DNA of 5,138 bases, taken from Gemmatimonadota bacterium. Lineage in GTDB: Bacteria; Gemmatimonadota; Gemmatimonadetes; Gemmatimonadales; GWC2-71-9. This document shows, piece after piece, positions 1-4,819 of the stretch. The stretch covers positions 6,530-11,667 of the forward strand of contig QHVD01000182.1 in NCBI GenBank assembly GCA_003222235.1, given 5' to 3'. The notes beneath the pieces were generated by a model. The model searched no databases. It saw nothing but the letters and a program-made list of their open reading frames with translations, and had not been told where the DNA came from. A program made the position numbers and the translations under genes. Position 1 is the stretch's first letter. Every line of letters begins with the position of its first letter.

Positions 1-905
1 ACCACACCACCGGCCCGGAGATCTGGGAGCAGACGCAGGGGCACGTGACGCACTTCGTGTGCGCGCCGGGCACGGGCGGCACGGTGAGCGGCGCAGGCCG
101 CTATCTCAAGGAGAGGAATCCGAAGGTCCGCGTGATCGCGGGCGACCCCGTGGGCTCGATCTACACCCACTACGCGAGCACCTGTCAGAAGATCGAAGGG
201 TTTCCCTACAAGGTCGAAGGGATCGGCGGCGACAAGATCCCGACGTCGCTGCACTGGGACGTGATCGATGAATGGGTCACCGTATCCGACAAGGACGCGA
301 TGCTCATGACGCGCCGACTCGCGAGGGAGGAGGGTCTGTTCTGCGGCGGTTCGACCGGCGTGAACATCGTCGCAGCGCTCGAGATGGCGCGCCGCGTGGA
401 CGACCCGGAGGCGCTGCTCGTGACCGTGTTGTGCGACACCGGAGAGCGCTATCTCTCGAAGGTCTACAACGACGAGTGGTTGCGGGAGAACGAGATCCTG
501 GAGAGCGAGCGGGTGACCGTGGCGCACCTCCTCGTCGCGAAGAACGGCACGGCCGCGCCTCCGCTCGTTTCCGTGGCGCCGAGCGCCACGGTCCGCCAGG
601 CGCTGAACCTGATGAGCACGTACAACGTGTCGCAGCTGCCGGTGCTCGACGGTGGGGACGGCGTGGGCGCCGTCTTCGAGCAAGTGCTGATGACGAAAGC
701 GCTGGAAGACCACTCGCTCCTCGATCAGCCGGTCGAGGCCCTGATGGATCCGCCCTTCCCGGTCGTGGACGCCGATGTCCCGGTAGACCGGCTCAGCGCG
801 TTGCTCTCCCGCGAGACGCCCGCCGCCCTGGTGCGCCGGGAGGGGAAGCTCGCCGGCATCGTGACCCGCTACGATCTGCTGCATCAGCTGGCCGGGATCC
901 ACTGA
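1..905 (+). CDS. cbs: Cystathionine beta-synthase-like PLP enzyme with C-terminal CBS-domain pair, 5'-truncated
   Basis: The gene starts before the window. The first full codon is at base 3, and 300 residues are visible before the TGA at 903-905. It reads H-T-T-G-P-E-I-W-E-Q at the edge, the TTGPEI(W)xQ stretch of the cysteine synthase/cystathionine beta-synthase fold. Then come the PLP phosphate-binding loop GTGGT (visible residues 23-27), CGGSTG (about 114-119) and CDTGERYLSKVYNDEWL (about 144-160). A CBS-domain pair occupies about residues 174-300. By family knowledge the enzyme joins serine or O-acetylserine to homocysteine or sulfide through PLP in the cytoplasm, and the CBS pair usually binds adenosyl ligands or helps oligomerise. 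The fold plus CBS pair favours cystathionine beta-synthase over plain cysteine synthase, but substrate choice cannot be read here, and the PLP lysine lies upstream. The stop overlaps the ddl start by one base (TGATG), so translation is probably coupled. Confidence 0.9.
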   Translation, partial: HTTGPEIWEQTQGHVTHFVCAPGTGGTVSGAGRYLKERNPKVRVIAGDPVGSIYTHYASTCQKIEGFPYKVEGIGGDKIPTSLHWDVIDEWVTVSDKDAMLMTRRLAREEGLFCGGSTGVNIVAALEMARRVDDPEALLVTVLCDTGERYLSKVYNDEWLRENEILESERVTVAHLLVAKNGTAAPPLVSVAPSATVRQALNLMSTYNVSQLPVLDGGDGVGAVFEQVLMTKALEDHSLLDQPVEALMDPPFPVVDADVPVDRLSALLSRETPAALVRREGKLAGIVTRYDLLHQLAGIH

Positions 906-1930
906 TGCGGATCACCGTGCTCACGGGCGGCGCCTCCGCGGAGCGTACGGTCGCCTTCGCCGGCGCCGCCCAGATCGTCGAGGCCCTCCGAGGCCGGGGG
1001 CATAAGGTCGAGGTCGTCGACACGGTCACCGGGCTGCTCTCGCCGGGCGATGAGCGGCAGCTCCTGACGGGCGCGGTGGGGCGGGAGCCCCCGTCGGTCG
1101 CCGAGCTGGACGCACGGGAGCGGGAGTTCCTTTCCAACGGGTTGTCGAAGCTGGACGCGGTGAAGGGCGCGGATGTCCTTTTGCTGTGCCTCCACGCCGG
1201 GAGAGGCGAGGGCGGGACGCTCCAGGCGATCCTCGATGTGATCGGCGCGCCGTACACCGGGAGTGGGGCCATGGCGAGCGCGCTCGCCATGGACAAGGAC
1301 CTCTCGAAGCGGTTGTTCCGGGCCGCCGGGGTTCCGGTGCCCGCCTGGTTCATGGCGCCCGTCGCCCCGGAGGACGTGACGACGGCGCTCGGGTGGCCGG
1401 CGATCGTGAAGCCCTCGCGGATGGGGTCTTCGGTGGGCATGACCCTCGTGAGGAGCGCAAAGGGGCTCGATCCCGCCGTCGAGCTCGCCCGGCAATACGA
1501 CAGCGAGGTGATGGTCGAGCAGTTCATCCCCGGGCGGGAGCTGACGGTGGGGGTTCTGGGGGACGTGCCGCTCCCGGTCGGGGAGATCGTCCCCAAGCAC
1601 GAGCTGTTCGACTACGAGTGCAAGTACACGCCGGGGATGTCGGAGGAGATCTTTCCGGCGAAGCTGGACACCAAGCTGGCCCGCCAGCTCCAGGAGCTGG
1701 CGCTCGCGGCGCACCGGGCACTGAAGCTCGGCGGCTACTCACGAGTCGACTTCCGGTTGAGTCCGGACGGAGACATCTTTTGCCTGGAGGCGAACACGCT
1801 CCCCGGCATGACGCGGACCAGCCTCCTCCCCCAGGCCGCCCGGGCTGCGGGGGTCGAGTTCCCGGAGCTGTGCGAGCGCATCTGCCGCCTGGCGGGGAAC
1901 TCCGGGAGCAGGCGTGGGGGTAACATTTGA
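905..1930 (+). CDS. ddl: D-alanine--D-alanine ligase
   Basis: This 341-residue ATP-grasp ligase makes the D-Ala-D-Ala dipeptide for peptidoglycan in the cytoplasm. The N-terminal domain has GGASAER (Glu13 matches E. coli DdlB Glu15). The mobile loop region reads LHAGRGEGG (His97, Glu102), followed by PYTGSG and SALAMDK (125-131). The ATP-grasp part has IVKPSRMGSSVGM (Ser175), VEQFIPGRELTVGVLG, KY (240-241), GYSRVDF (Arg280, Asp282) and LEANTLPGMTRTS (Glu295, Asn297, Ser306). These sit at a constant +25 offset from DdlB Ser150, Tyr216, Arg255, Asp257, Glu270, Asn272 and Ser281. Substrate, Mg and ATP ligands therefore look intact, and length is near the family norm, slightly long in the N-terminal domain. 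Oddities are HA for HG and GEGG for the usual GEDG. The ATG at 905 overlaps the preceding TGA and directly gives the expected MRITVLTGG start. The TGA at 1928-1930 overlaps the rhomboid ATG. D-lactate or D-serine specificity is not suggested. Confidence 0.95.
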   Translation: MRITVLTGGASAERTVAFAGAAQIVEALRGRGHKVEVVDTVTGLLSPGDERQLLTGAVGREPPSVAELDAREREFLSNGLSKLDAVKGADVLLLCLHAGRGEGGTLQAILDVIGAPYTGSGAMASALAMDKDLSKRLFRAAGVPVPAWFMAPVAPEDVTTALGWPAIVKPSRMGSSVGMTLVRSAKGLDPAVELARQYDSEVMVEQFIPGRELTVGVLGDVPLPVGEIVPKHELFDYECKYTPGMSEEIFPAKLDTKLARQLQELALAAHRALKLGGYSRVDFRLSPDGDIFCLEANTLPGMTRTSLLPQAARAAGVEFPELCERICRLAGNSGSRRGGNI

Positions 1931-2766
1931 TGGGCCCGCAGCGGATGTTCGGGATGACCCCCTGGGTGCGACGGCTGATCGTCGCGAATCTCGTCGTCTT
2001 TCTCCTCCAGATGACGATCTTCGTCGGCCCGCGCTTCGAAACCGCGCTCGGGTTCGCCCCGCTGCTCGCGCTCGAGCGGCCCTGGACGTTCGTCACCTAC
2101 ATGTTCATCCACGCCGGGCCGCTGCACCTGGCTTTCAACCTGCTCGCCCTGTTCGTGTTCGGAGGCCCCGTGGAGGAGCGGATGGGCGGGCGCCAGTTCC
2201 TCACGTACTACCTGCTGTGTGGGTTGGGCGGCGCCGCGCTGTCGTTCCTGCTGATGCAGTTCCGGCCGGTGGAGCTGGTCATCGGCGCCTCGGCCGCCGT
2301 GTACGGCGTGATGCTCGCGTTCGCCTGGGCCTGGCCCAACCAGCCCATCTACGTGTTCCCGTTCCCGGAGCCGATCGCGGCGAAGTGGCTGGTGACCTTC
2401 GCGGTGGGGATCTCGCTCGTGCTCGCCCTCATCCCCACGAGCGACAAGGTCGCCCACCTCGCGCACCTGGGCGGGTTCGCCGCCGGGTTCCTGTATCTCA
2501 AGGCCGCGGACCTGCGCGTGGCGCGGGCGGAGCGGCATCTGCGGCGCGCCTCCGAGCCGAGCGTCCTGGTTCATCCGGCGGCGGGGCGCGCGGCGCGCGG
2601 GGGCGAAGGGAGCATCAAGACGCGGCGCCCGCCGGACCGCAACCCGGCGCAGGCCGAGATCGATCGCGTGCTCGACAAGATCTCGGCGCGGGGCATCGAG
2701 AGTCTCACGCCGGCCGAGCGGCGGTTCCTGACGGAGATGAGCAGGAAGATGCGCGACAGGGCCTGA
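1930..2766 (+). CDS. Rhomboid family intramembrane serine protease with C-terminal cytosolic module
   Basis: This 278-residue membrane protein should cleave transmembrane substrates within the bilayer; its substrate is unknown. About six hydrophobic segments are visible (roughly 14-33, 53-79, 92-111, 116-134, 150-168 and 174-191). The motif HAGPLHLAFN gives His61, His66 and Asn70, spaced exactly as GlpG His145, His150 and Asn154. GASAAVYG holds the nucleophile Ser121, and AHLAHLGGFAAG holds the catalytic His179. The S-H dyad is therefore complete, so this is probably an active protease rather than a pseudoprotease. After a basic, low-complexity linker (about 195-240), residues 242-274 form a helical module with RVLDKIS and SLTPAERRFL, which I recognise as the DUF6576-type tail of some bacterial rhomboids. 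I chose the ATG at 1930, which overlaps the ddl stop as TGATG. A TTG at 1927 in frame is possible but would add only one residue. A GGGGG run at 1917-1921 may act as a weak ribosome binding site. Confidence 0.93.
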   Translation: MGPQRMFGMTPWVRRLIVANLVVFLLQMTIFVGPRFETALGFAPLLALERPWTFVTYMFIHAGPLHLAFNLLALFVFGGPVEERMGGRQFLTYYLLCGLGGAALSFLLMQFRPVELVIGASAAVYGVMLAFAWAWPNQPIYVFPFPEPIAAKWLVTFAVGISLVLALIPTSDKVAHLAHLGGFAAGFLYLKAADLRVARAERHLRRASEPSVLVHPAAGRAARGGEGSIKTRRPPDRNPAQAEIDRVLDKISARGIESLTPAERRFLTEMSRKMRDRA

Positions 2767-2798
2767 CCGCCCCCGGCGACACCGCCGCAGGCCGACGC

Positions 2799-2827
2799 TT
2801 GTCTCCCGGACCCGCGTTTCCCAAATT
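2799..2827 (+). promoter_or_regulatory. Weak sigma70-like promoter candidate before the metallopeptidase gene
   Basis: The 76-bp gap after the rhomboid gene contains TTGTCT (2799-2804) and, 17 bp on, CAAATT (2822-2827). The -35 box has 4 of 6 consensus bases and the -10 only 3 of 6, but this AT-rich patch stands out in very GC-rich DNA and the spacing is ideal. Transcription would begin near 2834, leaving only about 10 nt before the ATG at 2843, with no clear Shine-Dalgarno sequence. A very short-leader transcript is therefore possible. Read-through from the rhomboid gene is an equally good explanation, since no terminator is visible in the gap. Confidence 0.3.
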
Positions 2828-2842
2828 GGGTCCCACCGCTCC

Positions 2843-3787
2843 ATGCTCGTCAATCTCGTGCCGGAGTTCCTCGCGGTTCTGGCCGCGCCCGATCGGGGAG
2901 CGGCTTATCACGAGTATTTCGAGCGGCACAAGCCGGTCCTCACGAGCTACTGGCACAACTACGTGCTCGAGCCCGAGTCGCCGCACGCCGGGCAGGTGAT
3001 CGCGGCGGCGCTCGGGGCCGGGCGCACCGACCTGCAGCGCCTGCTCGAGGACGTGGACGTCATCGCGCTCGCGGACGACGCGCTGCGTCGCGCGCTGGAG
3101 CGGTTCGAGGCCGACTGCGCGGTGGATCTCTACCTCATGGTCGGCGTCGGCGCCGCGAACGCGGGCGAGCTCGTGGTGGACGGCCGCGGCGTCGCGTTCG
3201 TGTGTCTCGAGCATTTCACCGGCCGGGCGAACGCCCAGACGTCCGGGTTGGGGCTCGCGCCACACCTGCTCCCGCTCTGGATCGCGCACGAAGTCGCGCA
3301 CGCGGTCCGCTACACCTCGCCGACAAGCCGCGCCGAGCTGCGGCGCCTGATAACGGACCTGGGCGGCCGTTACGACTACTGGGACACGGGCAGTCGGGCG
3401 ACGCTGCGCGAGCTGCTCGTGAACGAGGGCGCGGCCGTGGCGGCGGCGCAGGCGGCGGCGCCCGGCTTCGAGCCGTGGCAGTACCTCGGCTACACGCGGC
3501 GTCAGTACCGCCGGACCCGCGAGCTCGACGCCTTCCTCCGGCGCGTCGCGGCACCCGTCCTCGACGAGACCGGCCTCGGGCTGCGGCTGCGGTTTCTCTC
3601 CGGGGGCCTCACGCCTGCGGCGCGGCTCATGGGCGGCAAGGTCCTCCCCGAACGCTCCGGTTATTACCTTGGCTCGCGACTCGTCGAGACCTACGTTGCC
3701 GAGCACGGCGTCGCCTCCACGCTGCGGGCGGCGGCGGACGAGTTCCGACGGGCCGACGACCGCGCGCTCGGCATCCAGACCGCATGA
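2843..3787 (+). CDS. Predicted zinc metallopeptidase (HExxH), DUF2268-like
   Basis: A 314-residue protein with no clear signal peptide or transmembrane segment, so probably cytoplasmic. The core is PLWIAHEVAHAVRY, giving an HExxH zinc site with His149, Glu150 and His153. About 42 residues later LLVNEGAAVAAA supplies Glu195, a likely third zinc ligand of the gluzincin type. Near the C-terminus LPERSGYYLGSRLVETY (about 268-284) resembles the GYYxGxxxV stretch of DUF2268-type predicted Zn-dependent proteases. The first 140 residues are helical and match nothing I can name. The family assignment is from motif order and memory, and the substrate is unknown. The ATG at 2843 is the first good start after the 76-bp gap; the Shine-Dalgarno is poor (only GGG at 2828-2830). 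Its TGA (3785-3787) overlaps the next gene's ATG as ATGA, implying coupled translation with the small protein downstream. It could be a peptidase or an inactive relative, but all expected ligands are present. Confidence 0.75.
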   Translation: MLVNLVPEFLAVLAAPDRGAAYHEYFERHKPVLTSYWHNYVLEPESPHAGQVIAAALGAGRTDLQRLLEDVDVIALADDALRRALERFEADCAVDLYLMVGVGAANAGELVVDGRGVAFVCLEHFTGRANAQTSGLGLAPHLLPLWIAHEVAHAVRYTSPTSRAELRRLITDLGGRYDYWDTGSRATLRELLVNEGAAVAAAQAAAPGFEPWQYLGYTRRQYRRTRELDAFLRRVAAPVLDETGLGLRLRFLSGGLTPAARLMGGKVLPERSGYYLGSRLVETYVAEHGVASTLRAAADEFRRADDRALGIQTA

Positions 3788-3987
3788 GTCCGCGCGCCCC
3801 GCTCGAGCGGCGCAAGAACCGGCCGCTGCGCGAAGTGCTGGACGATCTGATCGCGCACGCGCGCGACACCGCCCGGCGGTCGAAGGAGATGACACCGGCC
3901 GAGCTGGACTACGCGCAGCAGCGCCTCGAGTGGCTCGCGGACGAAGTGTGGCGCCTCGCGGCGGGGGGCGGGGGCGACGCGGGGTAG
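3784..3987 (+). CDS. Small helical protein of unknown function (67 aa)
   Basis: I do not recognise this protein. It begins with a basic stretch (MSPRAPLERRKNRPLRE) and continues as two probable amphipathic helices, about residues 15-34 (EVLDDLIAHARDTARR) and 39-59 (AELDYAQQRLEWLADEVWRL), ending in a glycine-rich tail. It has no cysteines, signal peptide or membrane segment, and no DNA-binding motif that I can name. The start ATG at 3784 overlaps the metallopeptidase stop (ATGA), and the stop is TAG at 3985-3987. The tight overlap and regular heptad-like hydrophobic spacing argue that it is a real gene rather than a chance frame. A role linked to the metallopeptidase, such as partner, regulator or substrate, is inference from position only. 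Confidence 0.7.
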   Translation: MSPRAPLERRKNRPLREVLDDLIAHARDTARRSKEMTPAELDYAQQRLEWLADEVWRLAAGGGGDAG

Positions 3988-4025
3988 CCCCTCGAAAAGT
4001 TCCATTTGGCGGCCTCCGCGCGGGC

Positions 4026-4054
4026 TTGACACTCCGGGGGGCGGCGGGCAGGTT
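4026..4054 (+). promoter_or_regulatory. Probable sigma70-type promoter of fae
   Basis: A perfect -35 hexamer TTGACA lies at 4026-4031. With a 17-bp spacer the -10 would be CAGGTT (4049-4054), which keeps only the A at position 2 and T at position 6. The nearby TTAGCT (4053-4058) is a competing but badly spaced alternative. Transcription would start near 4061 and give a leader of about 145 nt before the fae ATG. The -35 box is convincing; the exact -10 and start site are not. The weak -10 would fit a promoter that needs an activator, but that is inference. Confidence 0.6.
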
Positions 4055-4086
4055 AGCTCCGCATCGATACGGTTCGCTAAGAGCTA
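4053..4086 (+). repeat. Inverted repeat with two alternative pairings at the fae promoter
   Basis: TAGCTC (4054-4059) is the exact reverse complement of GAGCTA (4081-4086). The overlapping TTAGC (4053-4057) is also the exact reverse complement of GCTAA (4076-4080). The left arm can therefore pair with only one of two adjacent right arms. The left arm coincides with the likely -10 region, so a DNA operator seems more likely than an RNA stem, unless transcription starts further upstream than predicted. Confidence 0.45.
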
Positions 4087-4100
4087 CCCGCAGAGGCGGG
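4087..4100 (+). promoter_or_regulatory. Leader hairpin 1 upstream of fae
   Basis: A perfect 5-bp stem pairs CCCGC (4087-4091) with GCGGG (4096-4100) around the loop AGAG. All pairs are G-C. It is the first of three hairpins spaced 3 and 5 nt apart in the predicted fae leader, and no T-run follows, so it is not a terminator. Confidence 0.5.
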
Positions 4101-4103
4101 ACC

Positions 4104-4134
4104 GCGTGGCTTGTCCTGCACCCTCAAGCCACGC
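4104..4134 (+). promoter_or_regulatory. Leader hairpin 2 upstream of fae (10-bp perfect stem)
   Basis: GCGTGGCTTG (4104-4113) is the exact reverse complement of CAAGCCACGC (4125-4134), giving a 10-bp stem with no mismatch around an 11-nt loop, TCCTGCACCCT. A perfect 10-bp repeat at this spacing is unlikely to be chance in a non-coding region this short. No T-run follows, so intrinsic termination is not its role. It may be part of a cis-regulatory RNA, an mRNA-stabilising structure, or a protein-binding site in DNA. I do not recognise it as a known riboswitch class. Confidence 0.65.
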
Positions 4135-4139
4135 CGCTC

Positions 4140-4154
4140 CGAATACCGCATTCG
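4140..4154 (+). promoter_or_regulatory. Leader hairpin 3 upstream of fae
   Basis: CGAAT (4140-4144) pairs with ATTCG (4150-4154) around the loop ACCGC, a weak 5-bp stem on its own. Its left flank, CTCCGA (4137-4142), can instead pair with TCGGGAG (4192-4198) at the fae ribosome binding site with one bulged G. A switch between the two pairings is conceivable but unproven. Confidence 0.35.
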
Positions 4155-4182
4155 TGACCGCCAGCAGTCGAATTCGTGGACC
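4150..4182 (+). repeat. Near-direct repeat pair, 22-bp period
   Basis: ATTCGTGACC (4150-4159) recurs as ATTCGTGGACC (4172-4182), identical except for one inserted G. The 22-bp period is about two helical turns. The second copy starts inside the palindrome CGAATTCG (4169-4176). It could be a regulator-binding site or simply a short duplication. Confidence 0.35.
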
Positions 4183-4193
4183 ACATCCGGATC

Positions 4194-4199
4194 GGGAGG
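4194..4199 (+). promoter_or_regulatory. Ribosome binding site deciding the fae start
   Basis: GGGAGG lies 6 nt before the ATG at 4206 and is the clearest Shine-Dalgarno sequence in the window. It selects ATG 4206 over an in-frame GTG at 4176, which has no such site and would add ten residues not typical of Fae proteins. Confidence 0.8.
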
Positions 4200-4205
4200 T
4201 TAGGT

Positions 4206-4721
4206 ATGCCAGCGGATTTCTTCATCGGCGAATCACTGATAGGCGACGGAAATGAAGTCGCCCACATCGACCTGATCATCGGGTCGAAGCAGGGCCATGC
4301 CGGAGCGGCATTCACGCACGCTCTGTCGACCAACACCGACGGCTTCACGCACCTCCTCGCCGTCGTCGCGCCCAACCTGCCGGCAAAGCCGGACACGCTC
4401 CTCTTCAACAAGGTCACGATCAAGAACGCGACCCAGGCGGTGCAGATGTTCGGCCCGGCGCAGGCGGCGGTGGCCCGCGCGGTCGTGGACTGCGTCTCCT
4501 CGGGCGTGATCCCGCGGGACCGGGTGGACGATTATTGCATCCTGGTCGGCGTGTTCATCCACTGGGAGGCGAAGAACGAGAAGAAGATCTTCGACTACAA
4601 CTACCGGGCGACGAAGGAATCGATCGAGCGCGCCCTGAAGAGCCAGCCGAGGGTCGACGCGGTGATCAGCGGCGCGAAGACCGCCACGCACCCGTTCGCG
4701 GGCGGGGCCGACAAGAGTTGA
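4206..4721 (+). CDS. fae: Formaldehyde-activating enzyme (5,6,7,8-tetrahydromethanopterin hydro-lyase)
   Basis: This 171-residue protein matches Fae along its whole length, close to the roughly 170 residues of the Methylorubrum enzyme. It condenses formaldehyde with tetrahydromethanopterin to methylene-H4MPT in the cytoplasm, the entry step of H4MPT-linked formaldehyde oxidation. Recognisable blocks are GESLIGDGNEVAHIDLIIG (His20 matches the proposed catalytic His17), GFTHLLAVVAPNLPAKPDTL, LFNKVTI, QAVQMFGPAQAAVA, LVGVFIHWEA and the C-terminal TATHPF. No key block is missing. The ATG at 4206 follows a strong GGGAGG. The gene has its own probable promoter and a long structured leader, and an intrinsic terminator lies 25 bp after its TGA, so it seems to be expressed strongly and partly independently of the next gene. 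That next gene encodes the enzyme for the following pathway step. Distant Fae homologues of other function exist, but the near-consensus motifs make genuine Fae activity likely. Confidence 0.97.
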   Translation: MPADFFIGESLIGDGNEVAHIDLIIGSKQGHAGAAFTHALSTNTDGFTHLLAVVAPNLPAKPDTLLFNKVTIKNATQAVQMFGPAQAAVARAVVDCVSSGVIPRDRVDDYCILVGVFIHWEAKNEKKIFDYNYRATKESIERALKSQPRVDAVISGAKTATHPFAGGADKS

Positions 4722-4746
4722 CGCCCCGGCGGTCGCTGGATGCCAG

Positions 4747-4787
4747 GGTCGGGGGGCGGTGGTGTAGCCGCCCCTCGACCGTTTTCT
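4747..4787 (+). terminator. Intrinsic terminator or attenuator between fae and the Mtd gene
   Basis: Bases 4747-4759 pair with 4768-4780 in a 13-bp stem with one G-U wobble (4752 with 4775) and no mismatch, closing an 8-nt loop (TGGTGTAG). The stem is followed by GTTTTCT (4781-4787). No matching T-run lies on the other side, so it acts on + strand transcripts. It follows the fae stop by 25 bp and precedes the dehydrogenase ATG by 32 bp. The short T-run suggests incomplete termination with some read-through. Confidence 0.85.
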
Positions 4788-4819
4788 AGAGCTTCGATAC
4801 CCCGGAGCCGGAACCTCGA

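Larger units (their letters stand above)
3988..4205 (+). other. Intergenic regulatory region between the housekeeping block and the C1 genes
   Basis: This is the longest non-coding stretch in the window and is visibly less GC-rich than the genes before it. It holds a TTGACA promoter box, an inverted repeat around the likely -10 region, three short hairpins in a row, a near-direct repeat pair with 22-bp period, an 8-bp palindrome CGAATTCG (4169-4176) and the fae ribosome binding site. I see no convincing small ORF with its own Shine-Dalgarno, and no terminator for the preceding operon. The individual elements are listed separately. Confidence 0.8.

Noticed and set aside
1927..1929. TTG start for the rhomboid gene
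   Set aside because: It adds one residue only, and the following ATG forms the same TGATG overlap seen at the preceding junction.
272..1930. A 552-codon open frame reading through the end of the CBS gene into ddl
   Set aside because: The first 211 codons are an Arg/Gly-rich off-frame reading of the CBS-domain gene. Only the part from 905 matches Ddl, so the gene starts there.
1735..3895. Long open frames on the minus strand (about 372 and 396 codons)
   Set aside because: They lie opposite genes with clear motifs, are Arg/Ala/Glu-rich and show no recognisable domains, as expected for antisense frames in GC-rich DNA.
4104..4134. The 10-bp hairpin as an intrinsic terminator of the preceding operon
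   Set aside because: No T-run follows on the + strand (the next bases are CGCTCC), and it lies downstream of the probable fae promoter.
4050..4140. tRNA-like bits (TAGCTC, GGTTCG) in the fae leader
   Set aside because: They are only about 20 nt apart and no acceptor or anticodon stem can be formed, so this is not a tRNA.
4176..4205. GTG start for fae that would add ten residues
   Set aside because: It has no Shine-Dalgarno, while ATG 4206 has GGGAGG 6 nt upstream and gives the normal Fae length.
4055..4205. Match to known riboswitch classes (TPP, cobalamin, SAM, ZTP, fluoride, guanidine, c-di-GMP)
   Set aside because: I looked for the conserved core words I remember for these classes and found none. 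Without a covariance search this is not a full exclusion.
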